From Vibrio astriarenae (GTDB taxonomy: Bacteria; Pseudomonadota; Gammaproteobacteria; Enterobacterales; Vibrionaceae), in the NCBI RefSeq assembly GCF_010587385.1, contig NZ_CP047475.1, forward strand, positions 3,038,001-3,102,000: 64,000 nt of DNA. The letters run 5' to 3'. The translations under genes were made by a program, and so were the position numbers. Shown here piece by piece: positions 27,697 to 37,865 of the stretch. The notes below the pieces were generated by a model that did no database searches, was not told the origin of the DNA, and saw nothing but the letters and a program-made list of their open reading frames with translations. Position 1 is the first letter of the stretch. Every line of letters starts with the position of its first letter.

Positions 27697-27958
27697 GTGT
27701 TTTTTTTAACTTTTTTTGCGTTTGATGCCTTTTTCGTCAATCAAAGTGTGACGAGTACCTATTTTGGTCGTAAAAAACAGTGACAACACAGTTTCAATCG
27801 GTTTATTGCAACAAATTATCGGGATATAATCACCTGATATTTACAATGATTTAACAGCTATATGCCTTTCTTTCTCGCAAAGCAGCGCATGGAAGCAGCC
27901 TACAACAATAAAAAGGTCGGCTTTGCCCGCCTCGGAACGTAAAGTGAGTTTATTGGAT

Positions 27959-28369
27959 ATGTCTCGTAAAATGATTAGTGCATTTTTTGCCACCCTAGCT
28001 TTTTCTAGCGCAGCGATGACTGCTAACGTAAGCCAAGCAGAATACGATGCCATTGAACAGCGCATCCAACCCGTAGGTAATGTTTACCTTGCAGGCAGTG
28101 AGCCGGTGGTTGAAGAAGTTGCATCAGGGCCACGTGATGGTGCTACGGTGTACAGTATGTTCTGTACCGCCTGTCACGGCACTGGCGTTACTGGTGCGCC
28201 GAAAACGGGTGACGCGGGAGACTGGTCGCCACGTATCGCACAAGGTATGGACGTGTTAGCTGACCACGCCATCAATGGCTTTAATGCCATGCCACCGAAA
28301 GGCTCGTGTATGGATTGTTCTGATGACGAGATCATTGCTGCGATTGAGCATATGATTGAAGGGATTTAG
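27959..28369 (+). CDS. Cytochrome c5-like monohaem c-type cytochrome
   Basis: This 136-residue periplasmic protein has a signal peptide (MSRKMISAFFATLAFSSAAMTANV). One haem-binding motif, CTACH, lies at about residue 76; the distal Met is likely the one in FNAMPPKGSC. Two further cysteines (SCMDCSDDE) are typical of cytochrome c5, where they form a disulfide. It is probably an electron carrier to a terminal oxidase or peroxidase. ATG at 27959 was chosen for the signal peptide. The stop is followed immediately by a heptamer repeat array. Confidence 0.85.
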   Translation: MSRKMISAFFATLAFSSAAMTANVSQAEYDAIEQRIQPVGNVYLAGSEPVVEEVASGPRDGATVYSMFCTACHGTGVTGAPKTGDAGDWSPRIAQGMDVLADHAINGFNAMPPKGSCMDCSDDEIIAAIEHMIEGI

Positions 28370-28425
28370 TTAAAGGTTAAAGGTTAAAGGTTAAAGGTTA
28401 AAGGTTAAAGGTTAAAGGTTAAAGG
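28370..28425. repeat. Heptanucleotide tandem array, TTAAAGG x8
   Basis: Eight perfect copies of TTAAAGG begin one base after the cytochrome stop codon. They carry no frame of interest. A second heptamer array with a different unit lies at 36031-36140. Such arrays vary in copy number by slippage. Confidence 0.95.
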
Positions 28426-28461
28426 GATTGTTCTCGTTACTCGTTTCCGTGTCAAAAAATC

Positions 28462-28499
28462 AGAATACAGAGGTGCTCGTGTTGGATCCTCTGTAGTCT
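28462..28499. repeat. Short palindromic repeat, copy B
   Basis: Arms AGAATACAG and CTGTAGTCT are inverted with one mismatch around AGGTGC...TTGG. It is related to copy A at 26845-26881. It sits between the convergent cytochrome and rep genes and might act as a terminator-like hairpin. Confidence 0.55.
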
Positions 28500-28530
28500 G
28501 AAATCTAACTTCTTCTTTTACCTGTCCTTG

Positions 28531-30546
28531 CTACTTCTTGAACATCGAACGAAGATTGGCGATATGTGCTTGCCCTTTCGCCATACGCTCCTCCTGGGTC
28601 ACTGGCTTTTTAACCACTTCCCACTCTACGTCATCGTGAGGCAACTCGTCTAAAAACCTGCTTTGGGTCGGTTTAATCAGTTCACCAAACTGGCGGCGCT
28701 CTTTACACATGGTAAAGGTCAGCTCTCGCTGGGCACGTGTAATGCCCACATACATCAGACGACGTTCCTCTTCGACATTGTCTTCATCAATACTGGTTTG
28801 GTGAGGCAAAATGCCCTCTTCTGTTCCCATGAGGTATACGTATGGAAACTCAAGACCTTTAGATGCATGCAGAGTCATCAACTGAACAGCATCACTGTCC
28901 TCTTCTTCTTCACCACGCTCCATCATGTCGCGCAGTGTCAGGCGCTGAACCACCTCTTTGAGTGTCTTCTCTTCTTGGTCATAGTTGTCTCCTTCAAGGT
29001 CAGAGACTATCCAAGAGTAGAGATCAGAGACGTTTTTCATTCTCATCTCTGCCGCTTTAGGGCTACTTGACGTCTCGTAGAGCCAATCTTCATAGTTGAT
29101 GTCACGCACCAATGAACGCACGGCTTCAACGGTATTACCGCGCTCGGCTTGGTCAGCCACAGCAACCAACCACTTGGTAAAGCGACGTAGGTTTTCCAAA
29201 CCACGTCCCGATAAGGTTTGCTCCAGTCCCATCTCGAAGCTGCATTCAAACAGACTTTTGCCACGCATATTGGCATAGCTGCCGAGTTTCTCTAGCGTCA
29301 CCGGTCCTATCTCACGGCGCGGCGTGTTAACGATGCGCAAAAATGCATTGTCATCATCCGGGTTCACCAATACGCGCAAATAAGCCATGATGTCTTTGAT
29401 CTCTGCTCGTGCGAAGAAAGACGTACCACCAGAAATTTTATATGGCACACGGTTTTGCATTAGAGATTTTTCAATCAAACGCGATTGGTGGTTGCCTCTA
29501 TATAAGATGGCGTAATCACCGTAGTGAGTACGATTTAGAAACTTGTGAGCGATGATTTCACCCGTGATGCGCTCAGCTTCGTGCTCTTCATTTTTCGCAT
29601 TCAACACTTTGAGCTTTTCACCATCTGGAATTTCCGAGAACAGTGACTTTTCGTAAACGTGTGGGTTGTTAGCAATAAGAATGTTCGCCGCGCGCAAGAT
29701 TCGACTGGTCGAGCGATAGTTTTGCTCAAGTTTAATCAAACGTAAGCTTGGATAGTCCTCGCCAAGCAACACAAGGTTTTGCGGCTTTGCACCACGCCAA
29801 GAGTAGATCGACTGGTCATCATCACCAACGACGGTCAAACGCCCGCGTTCACCGACCAATAACTTCACCAACTCATACTGACTGGTATTGGTATCTTGGT
29901 ATTCATCCACCAGCAGGTAACGGATGCGACTCTGCCAACGCTGGCGGACTTCTTCATTGCTGCGCAGCAGCAGTACTGGAAGCAGAATTAAGTCATCGAA
30001 ATCAAGTGCGTTATAGGCCTTCATCTGCTTGTCGTACATTTCAAAACAGAAAGCAAACAACTGCTGCTGTTCACCTTGCGCACGTGCTATCGCCTGCTGT
30101 GGCGTCAGCATATCGTTCTTCCAGTTCGAAATTGTACTAAGAAGCTGTCTTAATAAATCTTTATCGCCGTCCAATTGCTTTTCTGTCAGCTCTTTGAGCA
30201 GCGCTAACTGATCTTGGTCATCAAAAAGGGAAAAGCTGGCCTTTAAACCCAAGTGTTTATACTCGCGCTTGATGAGGTTCAAACCCAAAGTATGGAATGT
30301 TGAGACCATCAAACCTTTTGATTCGGCTTTGCCCAGAGTTTGCCCTACACGCTCTTTCATCTCACGTGCCGCTTTATTTGTAAAAGTCACCGCCGCAATG
30401 TTTCTGGCTTTGTAGCCACACTGCTGAACTAAATAGGCAATCTTATTGGTGATCACACGCGTCTTGCCCGAGCCAGCACCAGCAAGCACGAGGCATGGAC
30501 CAGAGACGTATTTCACTGCTTCATCTTGAGCTGGATTCAGTTTCAT
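28531..30546 (-). CDS. rep: ATP-dependent DNA helicase Rep
   Basis: This 671-residue superfamily 1A 3'-5' helicase is close to the E. coli Rep length (673). Motifs are Walker [35 protein letters not shown] (Walker B), [13 protein letters not shown] and [15 protein letters not shown]. Rep clears proteins ahead of the replication fork together with DnaB. The N-terminus [11 protein letters not shown] and the length favour Rep over UvrD. It is convergent with the cytochrome gene and divergent from the efflux operon. Confidence 0.95.
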   Translation of the reverse strand: MKLNPAQDEAVKYVSGPCLVLAGAGSGKTRVITNKIAYLVQQCGYKARNIAAVTFTNKAAREMKERVGQTLGKAESKGLMVSTFHTLGLNLIKREYKHLGLKASFSLFDDQDQLALLKELTEKQLDGDKDLLRQLLSTISNWKNDMLTPQQAIARAQGEQQQLFAFCFEMYDKQMKAYNALDFDDLILLPVLLLRSNEEVRQRWQSRIRYLLVDEYQDTNTSQYELVKLLVGERGRLTVVGDDDQSIYSWRGAKPQNLVLLGEDYPSLRLIKLEQNYRSTSRILRAANILIANNPHVYEKSLFSEIPDGEKLKVLNAKNEEHEAERITGEIIAHKFLNRTHYGDYAILYRGNHQSRLIEKSLMQNRVPYKISGGTSFFARAEIKDIMAYLRVLVNPDDDNAFLRIVNTPRREIGPVTLEKLGSYANMRGKSLFECSFEMGLEQTLSGRGLENLRRFTKWLVAVADQAERGNTVEAVRSLVRDINYEDWLYETSSSPKAAEMRMKNVSDLYSWIVSDLEGDNYDQEEKTLKEVVQRLTLRDMMERGEEEEDSDAVQLMTLHASKGLEFPYVYLMGTEEGILPHQTSIDEDNVEEERRLMYVGITRAQRELTFTMCKERRQFGELIKPTQSRFLDELPHDDVEWEVVKKPVTQEERMAKGQAHIANLRSMFKK

Positions 30547-30797
30547 TAAGACTACTCTCTTTTACTAAGCAAACGGGTAAGGCGATTTTGGTGGGCAATG
30601 ATATACCTAATCACTACTTTGATGCGAGCGACAGCGCATCTACTGCCGTGCTCAACAATCTACATTATAAATCGCCAATGGACTTTGAGGTTACTTTTGC
30701 TTACACCTGTTATAACCAAGTTACCAACCGACAAGCAAAATGAATCTAAAGTAAAAATAACTTTTCATTGATTTTTACCATTGGTAACGATTTATAA

Positions 30798-30815
30798 TGA
30801 ATGAACGTTCATTCA
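30798..30815. promoter_or_regulatory. 18-bp palindromic operator of the TetR regulator
   Basis: TGAATGAACGTTCATTCA is a perfect palindrome 13 bp upstream of the regulator's ATG. It overlaps the end of a TATAAT -10 hexamer (30793-30798). TGAATGAACG-type palindromes are typical of AcrR/TetR operators, so the regulator probably represses its own operon. A second inverted repeat, TTACC-att-GGTAA, lies at 30775-30787. Confidence 0.75.
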
Positions 30816-30827
30816 CTTGGAGGATTT

Positions 30828-31406
30828 ATGAGTAAGAAGGAATCCGATAAGCGACAACGAATCCTGGAATCGGCAGAGAAGCTCATTGCTGAAGTCGGCT
30901 TCCAAGGGCTCTCAATGAACCGACTGGCAAAAGATGCGGGCGTTGCGGCAGGTACCATCTACCGCTACTTCGAAGATAAGGATCACCTACTCGACGAAGT
31001 CAGAATTGATGTTATGCGCCGTGTGGCCACAGAAGTTCAGAAAGATCTTGATGAATCCACCGACGTCAAACAGCGATATCGACAAGCGTGGTTCAACATC
31101 TGGCATCTCGCTGAATCAAACGCATCATCATTTAGCAGCCGACTACAGTACGACTCACTACCCTGCTCTGATTTCTACCGAAAGCGAAAGCAAGAGCTAC
31201 AATTATTCTCCAAGGTCAATCAGATCTTTGATGATGGTAAGGAGCAAGGAATCTTTAAGCCGTTGGCGAATGAGATTCTCGCTGGGCTGACATTTGAGGC
31301 TTGCGCCACGATCTCGCGTAAAAACGCTATGGGCCTTTACGTGTTATCACCCCAAGATATTGAAGCTGCATTTAATGCCAGTTGGGATGCCATTATTAAT
31401 CACTAA
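30828..31406 (+). CDS. vexR: TetR-family regulator of the RND efflux operon (VexR-like)
   Basis: This 192-residue TetR protein has an N-terminal helix-turn-helix (about residues 5-50, RLAKDAGVAAGTIYRYFEDK) and a helical ligand-binding domain. ATG at 30828 follows TTGGAGGA. It is the first gene of a regulator-MFP-RND set in one direction, 18 bp before the fusion-protein gene. The order and the neighbours ubiK-ilvC-ilvY correspond, from memory, to vexRAB of V. cholerae, where VexR responds to pump substrates. Orthology is inferred from this context. Confidence 0.75.
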   Translation: MSKKESDKRQRILESAEKLIAEVGFQGLSMNRLAKDAGVAAGTIYRYFEDKDHLLDEVRIDVMRRVATEVQKDLDESTDVKQRYRQAWFNIWHLAESNASSFSSRLQYDSLPCSDFYRKRKQELQLFSKVNQIFDDGKEQGIFKPLANEILAGLTFEACATISRKNAMGLYVLSPQDIEAAFNASWDAIINH

Positions 31407-31424
31407 TTCGGAGTTCAGAACAGA

Positions 31425-32531
31425 ATGAAAAAGTGGACTTTCTTCATGTTGCTTATTGCCATCCTACTGTTTGGTAGCGTGATTGGCTTTAACATGTTCA
31501 AACAACAAAAAATCGCTGAATACATGGCCAACAGGCCAGAGCCAGAATTCCCAGTAACGGCCGTTAAAGTCGACGCTGTCGATTGGGTTCCTGTGATCGA
31601 TGCGATTGGTTTTATCGAGCCAAACCAAGGTGTTACTGTGGCAAACGAAACCAGCGGTGTCATCAAGAAGATTCTGTTCGATTCAGGTAAACAAGTCGAA
31701 GAGAACCAGAAGCTGGTGCTACTGGACTCGGAAGTCGAACAAGCAAACCTTAAGAGTTCACAAGCTCGCCTACCCGCGGCAAAAGCAAAGTATGAACGCT
31801 ACCAAGGCCTATTCAAAAAAGGCTCTGTGTCGAAAGAAGCATTCGATGAGGCTGAGGCAACGTATTTCTCTCTTTTAGCTGACATCGATAGCCTTGAGGC
31901 GTCGATTGACCGCCGTGAAATCAAAGCGCCTTTCGCCGGTATCGTGGGTATTCGTAACGTCTATCTGGGTCAATACCTGCAGGCTGGTACGGATATTGTG
32001 CGTCTTGAAGATACGTCTGTGATGCGACTGCGCTTTACCGTGCCGCAAACTGACATCTCTCGTATCCACATCGACCAAAGCATCGAAATCTTCGTTGATG
32101 CGTATCCAGAGAAAACCTTCCAAGGCTCTATTTCGGCGATCGAACCAGCAGTTAACGTACAAAGTGGTCTGATCCAAGTGCAAGCGGATATCCCAAACAG
32201 TGATGGTCTGCTGCGCTCTGGTATGTTTGCTCGCGCCCACATCATCCTGCCAAAAATCGTTGATCAGGTAACACTCCCGCAAACGGCGATTACCTTTACG
32301 CTTTATGGCGATAACGTCTATATCGTGAGTGAAGAAGACGGTGAAACCCGCGTTAAGCAACAGGTAATAAAAGTGGGTGAACGCACAGCCGATATTGCAC
32401 ACATTCTTGAAGGTGTGAAACCGGGTGACACCGTGGTCACTTCCGGTCAGGTGCGTTTGAGTAATGGCGCCAAAGTGAAGGTGGTTGAAAGCGATGCGAC
32501 AACACCACCTGCTGAAACTCCGATGCTGTAA
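31425..32531 (+). CDS. vexA: RND efflux periplasmic adaptor (VexA-like)
   Basis: This 368-residue membrane fusion protein of the HlyD/AcrA type is held by an uncleaved N-terminal helix (WTFFMLLIAILLFGSVIGF); there is no lipobox Cys. A lipoyl half-motif (GVTVANETSGVIKKILFDSG, with the partner REIKAPFAGIVGIRN), an alpha-hairpin (about residues 100-160) and beta-barrel domains can be traced. It links the inner-membrane pump to a TolC channel; no outer-membrane gene is present here. The RND gene follows after 11 bp. Confidence 0.85.
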   Translation: MKKWTFFMLLIAILLFGSVIGFNMFKQQKIAEYMANRPEPEFPVTAVKVDAVDWVPVIDAIGFIEPNQGVTVANETSGVIKKILFDSGKQVEENQKLVLLDSEVEQANLKSSQARLPAAKAKYERYQGLFKKGSVSKEAFDEAEATYFSLLADIDSLEASIDRREIKAPFAGIVGIRNVYLGQYLQAGTDIVRLEDTSVMRLRFTVPQTDISRIHIDQSIEIFVDAYPEKTFQGSISAIEPAVNVQSGLIQVQADIPNSDGLLRSGMFARAHIILPKIVDQVTLPQTAITFTLYGDNVYIVSEEDGETRVKQQVIKVGERTADIAHILEGVKPGDTVVTSGQVRLSNGAKVKVVESDATTPPAETPML

Positions 32532-32542
32532 GCGAGGCGACT

Positions 32543-35500
32543 ATGCGTTTTACTGATGTTTTTATTAAACGTCCGGTACTCGCCGTATCGATCAGCTTCT
32601 TGATCGCACTGCTTGGTATGCAAGCAATGTTCAAGATGCAGGTTCGCGAGTACCCTGACATGACCAACACGGTAGTTACGGTGACAACCAGTTACTACGG
32701 TGCGTCCGCTGACCTTATCCAAGGTTTTATCACTCAGCCGCTCGAGCAAGCTATCGCTCAGGCTGACAACATTGACTACATGACGTCATCGTCGGTGCTG
32801 GGTACGTCAACCATTACCGTCAACATGAAGCTCAATACCGACCCGAATGCGGCATTGTCAGACATATTGGCAAAAACCAACTCGGTTCGCTCCCAGCTGC
32901 CAAGTGAGGCTGAGGATCCAACGGTAACCATGTCTACCGGGTCAACGACCGCGGTGCTGTATATCGGCTTTACCAGTGATGAGTTGTCCTCAAGTCAGAT
33001 TACCGACTACCTAGAGCGCGTAATCAACCCGCAGCTGTTTACGGTGAACGGTGTGTCTAAAGTTGATTTGTATGGTGGTATGAAATACGCGCTGCGCGTA
33101 TGGCTTGATCCTGCAAAAATGGCGGCGCTCGACCTAACGGCGACTGACGTGATGGGCGTGCTCAACGCCAACAACTATCAATCTGCAACTGGTCAAGCAG
33201 TCGGCGAGTTTGTGCTATATAACGGCTCGGCAGATACCCAGGTGTCTAACGTTGCTGAACTGGAAAACCTCGTGGTGGGCTCGATTAACGGTAACATCAT
33301 CCGCTTGGTGGATATTGCAAAAGTGACGCTTGAGAAGAGTCATGATGTTTACCGTGCAAGTGCCAACGGACAAGAAGCCGTCGTTGCTGCCATCAACGCC
33401 GCACCGAGTGCTAACCCGATCAACATCGCCGCTGATGTCTTGGACTTATTGCCTCAACTAGAGCGCAATCTGCCAAGCAATATCAGCATGAACGTCATGT
33501 ATGACTCGACCGTCGCGATCAACGAATCCATCAATGAGGTTATCAAAACCATCGTTGAGGCAGCGATTATCGTATTGGTGGTCATCACCCTGTTCCTTGG
33601 CTCATTCCGTGCGGTTCTTATCCCTATCGTGACTATTCCTCTCTCTTTGATTGGTGTAGCAATGGTGATGCAAGCGATGGGTTTCTCATGGAACTTGATG
33701 ACCCTTCTGGCGATGGTATTGGCGATTGGTTTGGTGGTCGATGACGCCATCGTTGTCCTAGAGAACGTTGACCGTCATATCAAGCTTGGAGAATCACCAT
33801 TTCGCGCAGCCATTATCGGTACGCGAGAAATCGCCGTGCCGGTTATCGCGATGACTTTGACCCTAGGCGCGGTATACGCACCGATTGCATTAATGGGTGG
33901 TATTACAGGCTCCCTATTTAAAGAGTTTGCATTAACGCTTGCGGGGGCGGTATTTGTCTCGGGTATCGTGGCATTGACGCTATCACCAATGATGTGTTCA
34001 AAGATGCTTAAGGCCAACGAGAAGCCGAGCAAGTTTGAGCAGAAGGTTCATAGCGTGCTTGACCGCATGACCGAGCGGTACGCCAACATGCTTAAGGCTG
34101 TCATGTTGCACCGCCCTGTCATCATTGGCTTTGCGATCATCGTGTTTGCAACACTTCCAATGCTATTCAAGTTCATCCCAAGTGAGCTTGCACCAGCTGA
34201 GGATAAAGGCGTGGTGATGTTGATGGGTACTGCACCATCCAATGCCAATCTCGACTTTATGCAAAACACCATGAATGACGTCAATGAAATCCTCTCTGAT
34301 CAGCCAGAGGTTGCGTTTGCTCAGGTGTTTACTGGTGTGCCTAACTCTAACCAAGCGTTTGGTATTGCCTCTATGGTTCCTTGGAGTCAGCGTGAAGCTA
34401 GCCAGTCTGAAGTAGCAAACCGTGTCAGTGGCTTAGTGGCGAATGTACCTGGCATGGCGGTGACAGCATTCCAGATGCCTGAGCTTCCGGGTGCCGGTTC
34501 TGGTCTACCGATTCAGTTTGTTATCACCACGCCAAGTAGCTTCGAGAGTCTATTTACTATCGCCAGCGATATTCTTGCGGAAGTGACGGCAAGCCCACTG
34601 TTTGTCTACACCGACCTGGACCTGAACTACGACTCGGCAACGATGAAAATCAGTATCGATAAAGACAAAGCCGGTGCTTACGGTGTGTCTATGCAAGATA
34701 TTGGTATCACACTGAGTACCATGATGGCGGATGGTTACGTTAACCGTATCGACTTGGATGGTCGCTCGTATGAGGTGATCCCACAAGTTGAGCGTAAGTG
34801 GCGTCTGAACCCTGAGTCGATGAATCAATACTATGTGCGTGCTGCCAATAGCAATGCTATCCCACTCGGTAGTCTGATTACGATTGATGTGGTGGCCGAG
34901 CCTCGCTCACTGCCTCACTTCAACCAGCTCAACTCGGCGACTATTGGTGCAGTAAATAGCCCGGGCGTGGCTATGGGTGATGCCATCAATTGGTTCGAGG
35001 ACATTGCGCAGAGCAAGCTGCCAAGTGGCTATAACCACGACTATATGGGTGAGGCTCGTCAATATGTGACAGAAGGTAGTGCACTCTACGCCACCTTTGG
35101 TTTGGCACTGGCGATCATCTTCTTGGTATTGGCGATTCAGTTTGAATCGATCAAAGACCCGGTGGTGATTATGGTCTCCGTACCACTCGCTATTTGTGGT
35201 GCCTTGATTGCCCTGGCCTGGGGCGCTGCCACCATGAACATCTACTCGCAGGTAGGTTTGATCACCCTCGTGGGGCTTATCACCAAGCACGGTATCTTGA
35301 TCTGTGAGGTTGCCAAAGAAGAGCAGCTACACAACAAGCTATCGAAGATGGATGCAGTAATGGAAGCGGCGAAAGTGCGTCTTCGTCCAATCTTGATGAC
35401 GACGGCCGCAATGATTGCCGGTCTGATTCCACTGATGTACGCAACCGGTGCCGGTGCTGCGCAGCGCTTTAGTATTGGTATTGTTATCGTTGCTGGCCTC

Positions 35501-35665
35501 GCAATTGGTACGCTCTTTACCTTGTTCGTTCTGCCAGTGATTTACAGCTACCTCGCGGAACAACACAAACCGCTACCGGTATTCGTTGAGGACAAAGACC
35601 TGGACAAACTGGCGCGTGTTGATGAGTGCAAAGCCGCCCATCGAGAGTTAGCAGAGAAGAGCTAA
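32543..35665 (+). CDS. vexB: RND multidrug efflux pump (VexB-like)
   Basis: This 1040-residue inner-membrane proton antiporter of the AcrB/HAE1 type has twelve expected membrane helices and two large periplasmic loops. The proton-relay Asp pair lies in the fourth helix, AIGLVVDDAIVVLENVDRH, given here as key motif. FTDVFIKRPVLAVS is the usual family N-terminus. Known relatives export bile acids, detergents and antibiotics. The gene ends the operon and is followed by a clear terminator. Confidence 0.85.
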   Translation: MRFTDVFIKRPVLAVSISFLIALLGMQAMFKMQVREYPDMTNTVVTVTTSYYGASADLIQGFITQPLEQAIAQADNIDYMTSSSVLGTSTITVNMKLNTDPNAALSDILAKTNSVRSQLPSEAEDPTVTMSTGSTTAVLYIGFTSDELSSSQITDYLERVINPQLFTVNGVSKVDLYGGMKYALRVWLDPAKMAALDLTATDVMGVLNANNYQSATGQAVGEFVLYNGSADTQVSNVAELENLVVGSINGNIIRLVDIAKVTLEKSHDVYRASANGQEAVVAAINAAPSANPINIAADVLDLLPQLERNLPSNISMNVMYDSTVAINESINEVIKTIVEAAIIVLVVITLFLGSFRAVLIPIVTIPLSLIGVAMVMQAMGFSWNLMTLLAMVLAIGLVVDDAIVVLENVDRHIKLGESPFRAAIIGTREIAVPVIAMTLTLGAVYAPIALMGGITGSLFKEFALTLAGAVFVSGIVALTLSPMMCSKMLKANEKPSKFEQKVHSVLDRMTERYANMLKAVMLHRPVIIGFAIIVFATLPMLFKFIPSELAPAEDKGVVMLMGTAPSNANLDFMQNTMNDVNEILSDQPEVAFAQVFTGVPNSNQAFGIASMVPWSQREASQSEVANRVSGLVANVPGMAVTAFQMPELPGAGSGLPIQFVITTPSSFESLFTIASDILAEVTASPLFVYTDLDLNYDSATMKISIDKDKAGAYGVSMQDIGITLSTMMADGYVNRIDLDGRSYEVIPQVERKWRLNPESMNQYYVRAANSNAIPLGSLITIDVVAEPRSLPHFNQLNSATIGAVNSPGVAMGDAINWFEDIAQSKLPSGYNHDYMGEARQYVTEGSALYATFGLALAIIFLVLAIQFESIKDPVVIMVSVPLAICGALIALAWGAATMNIYSQVGLITLVGLITKHGILICEVAKEEQLHNKLSKMDAVMEAAKVRLRPILMTTAAMIAGLIPLMYATGAGAAQRFSIGIVIVAGLAIGTLFTLFVLPVIYSYLAEQHKPLPVFVEDKDLDKLARVDECKAAHRELAEKS

Positions 35666-35683
35666 ACAAGCGCTAATCGACAA

Positions 35684-35703
35684 AAGGCCACGAAAGTGGT
35701 CTT
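35684..35703 (+). terminator. Terminator of the efflux operon
   Basis: AAGGCCAC-gaaa-GTGGTCTT followed by T5 (TTTTTTTCG in all), 18 bp after the pump stop codon. Confidence 0.9.
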
Positions 35704-35779
35704 TTTTTCGCCCTGATATGGCGACAACTTCGTAGTGATTACATAGAATGTGAACAAATTGATAGGAGTTTGATTCATC

Positions 35780-36031
35780 ATGTTTGATCCAAAGAAACTA
35801 GAGCAAGTTGCAAAGCAAATTCATGACTCTATGCCACAACCAGTGAAAGACCTAGGTGCAGACGTAGACCAAAAAGTTCGCCAAGTTATCCAAGGCCAAC
35901 TCAATAAGCTAGATGTTGTTAGCCGCGAAGAGTTTGATGTGCAAACACAAGTTCTATTACGCACACGTCAAAAGCTGACAGAAATGGAGCAAAAGTTGGC
36001 AGATTTAGAAGCTAAGATCGCTGATAAGTAA
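35780..36031 (+). CDS. ubiK: Ubiquinone biosynthesis accessory factor UbiK
   Basis: This 83-residue protein of the YqiC/BMFP family has an amphipathic N-terminal helix and a C-terminal coiled coil (about residues 55-82, [17 protein letters not shown]). UbiK binds UbiJ and helps the cytoplasmic ubiquinone biosynthesis complex; ubiJ is also in this window (54.1 kb). ATAGGAG precedes the ATG. The stop codon runs directly into the AAGGCTC array. Confidence 0.9.
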   Translation: MFDPKKLEQVAKQIHDSMPQPVKDLGADVDQKVRQVIQGQLNKLDVVSREEFDVQTQVLLRTRQKLTEMEQKLADLEAKIADK

Positions 36032-36140
36032 AGGCTCAAGGCTCAAGGCTCAAGGCTCAAGGCTCAAGGCTCAAGGCTCAAGGCTCAAGGCTCAAGGCTC
36101 AAGGCTCAAGGCTCAAGGCTCAAGGCTCAAGGCTCAAGGC
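36031..36140. repeat. Heptanucleotide tandem array, AAGGCTC x15.7
   Basis: Fifteen perfect AAGGCTC units and a final AAGGC begin at the last base of the ubiK stop codon and end 8 bp before the terminator stem. The array has no interruption, which indicates recent expansion or active slippage. It lies within the 3' untranslated part of the ubiK transcript. Confidence 0.97.
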
Positions 36141-36148
36141 CAGAATTG

Positions 36149-36178
36149 AAAAAGCTTGCCAGGTTGGCAAGCTTTTTT
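36149..36178. terminator. Bidirectional terminator between ubiK and ilvC
   Basis: AAAAAGCTTGCC-aggtt-GGCAAGCTTTTTT: a 12-bp stem flanked by A and T runs, suited to both convergent genes. Confidence 0.92.
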
Positions 36179-36209
36179 GTTAGGTGTGTTTCTATTGTGT
36201 GCTAATTAA

Positions 36210-37694
36210 TTAGCCACCAACAGCGATGTGCTTCATGTCTGTCATGTAACCACGTAGCTCTTCACCGATGTACTCAACTGGGTGGTTGCGGATAGCATCG
36301 TTAACTTCGATTAGGCGCTGGTTATCGACTTGGTTAGAAGACTCACCTAGACCTTTACCAATGACATCTGTGTTCACCGATGGCATGAACTTTTCACGTA
36401 GTAGTGGTGTTGCTACGTTCGCAAATAGGTAGTTACCGTACTCTGCTGTATCGGAGATAACCACATTCATCTCGTACAGGCGCTTACGTGCAACTGTGTT
36501 TGCGATTAGCGGTAGTTCGTGTAGTGACTCGTAATAAGCCGACTCGTCGATGATACCAGAAGCTGTCATTGCTTCAAATGCTAGCTCAACACCAGCACGA
36601 ACCATAGCAACCATCAAGATACCGTTGTCGAAGTACTCTTGTTCAGCGATTTCAAGATCACTCGATGGGTAGTTTTCAAACGCTGTTTCTGCCGTCTCTG
36701 CGCGCCAGCCTAGTAGATTTTTGTCATCATTTGCCCAGTCAGCCATCATCGTACTTGAAAACTCACCTTCGATGATGTCATCCATGTGCTTGTTGTAAAG
36801 CGGACGCATCAGTTCTTTCAACTCTTCTGAAAGCTCAAATGCACGGATTTTCGCTGGGTTAGATAGGCGGTCCATCATGTGGGTGATACCACCAAACTTC
36901 AGTGCTTCTGTAATTGTTTCCCAACCAAATTGAAGTAGTTTACCTGCGTAGCTTGGGTCGATACCGTCAGCAATCATCTTCTCGTAGCACACGATTGAGC
37001 CAGCTTGAAGCATGCCACAAAGGATTGTCTGCTCACCCATAAGGTCAGATTTTACCTCAGCGACGAATGAAGACTCTAGACAACCTGCACGGTGACCACC
37101 GGTTGCCGCTGCCCATGCCTTAGCGATATCCCAACCTTCGCCTTTCGGATCGTTCTCTGGGTGAACGGCAATCAGAGTTGGAACACCAAAGCCGCGCTTA
37201 TACTCTTCACGAACCTCAGTACCAGGACACTTAGGAGCCACCATCACAACGGTGATGTCAGGGCGAATTTGCATACCCTCTTCAACAATGTTGAAACCGT
37301 GTGAGTAACCCAATGCCGCACCTTCTTTCATTAGTGGCATTACCGTTTCTACAACGTTAGTGTGCTGCTTATCCGGAGTTAGGTTTACCACTAGGTCAGC
37401 TTCAGGGATGAGCGTCTCGTATGCGCCCACATTGAAGCCGTTCTCTTTTGCGTTTTTGTATGATTGACGCTGCTCATCAATCGCTGCTTGGCGAAGTGCG
37501 TATGACACGTCCAGACCAGAATCACGCATGTTTAGACCTTGGTTAAGGCCTTGTGCGCCACAGCCCACGATGACTATTTTCTTACCTTTTAGGAAATCTG
37601 CTTCTGTTGCAAATTCTTCACGATCCATAAAACGACAGCGACCTAGTTGGTCCAATTGTTGGCGTAGGTTTAGGGTATTGAAATAGTTAGCCAT
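36210..37694 (-). CDS. ilvC: Ketol-acid reductoisomerase, long (class II) form
   Basis: This 494-residue enzyme converts acetohydroxy acids to dihydroxy acids in valine and isoleucine synthesis, using NADPH and Mg2+. The dinucleotide fold is [20 protein letters not shown], given to its key part; [21 protein letters not shown] and [16 protein letters not shown] are family motifs. The duplicated C-terminal knotted domain explains the length (E. coli 491). It is divergent from ilvY, which in E. coli activates it. Confidence 0.97.
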   Translation of the reverse strand: MANYFNTLNLRQQLDQLGRCRFMDREEFATEADFLKGKKIVIVGCGAQGLNQGLNMRDSGLDVSYALRQAAIDEQRQSYKNAKENGFNVGAYETLIPEADLVVNLTPDKQHTNVVETVMPLMKEGAALGYSHGFNIVEEGMQIRPDITVVMVAPKCPGTEVREEYKRGFGVPTLIAVHPENDPKGEGWDIAKAWAAATGGHRAGCLESSFVAEVKSDLMGEQTILCGMLQAGSIVCYEKMIADGIDPSYAGKLLQFGWETITEALKFGGITHMMDRLSNPAKIRAFELSEELKELMRPLYNKHMDDIIEGEFSSTMMADWANDDKNLLGWRAETAETAFENYPSSDLEIAEQEYFDNGILMVAMVRAGVELAFEAMTASGIIDESAYYESLHELPLIANTVARKRLYEMNVVISDTAEYGNYLFANVATPLLREKFMPSVNTDVIGKGLGESSNQVDNQRLIEVNDAIRNHPVEYIGEELRGYMTDMKHIAVGG

Positions 37695-37815
37695 GAGGGC
37701 TTCTCCTTACAGTGAATTCATCCATCAAACTTGGTTGAGGTCAGCATCTTTGCTGAATGATTCCATACTAAATCAGGCATTTGATTGCTTAAAGTGATAT
37801 ATTCACAACTTGTCG

Positions 37816-37856
37816 TTGCAAATAATGCAACAACCTACTTTTTGCAAGGAATGCAA
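37816..37856. promoter_or_regulatory. Tandem IlvY operators between ilvC and ilvY
   Basis: Two palindromic sites, TTGCAAATAATGCAA (37816-37830) and TTGCAAGGAATGCAA (37842-37856), share TTGCA-N5-TGCAA arms and are spaced 26 bp centre to centre. This is the arrangement of the ilvYC tandem operators of E. coli. The second site ends 9 bp before the ilvY start, so IlvY probably represses its own gene. Confidence 0.85.
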
Positions 37857-37865
37857 CACACAACC

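Noticed and set aside
30495..30743. Plus-strand frame of 82 residues upstream of vexR
   Set aside because: It begins inside rep on the other strand, has no ribosome-binding site and covers the regulatory region of the efflux operon.
36031..36140. CRISPR-like array
   Set aside because: The 7-bp units are directly adjacent, without spacers and without cas genes; it is a simple tandem repeat.
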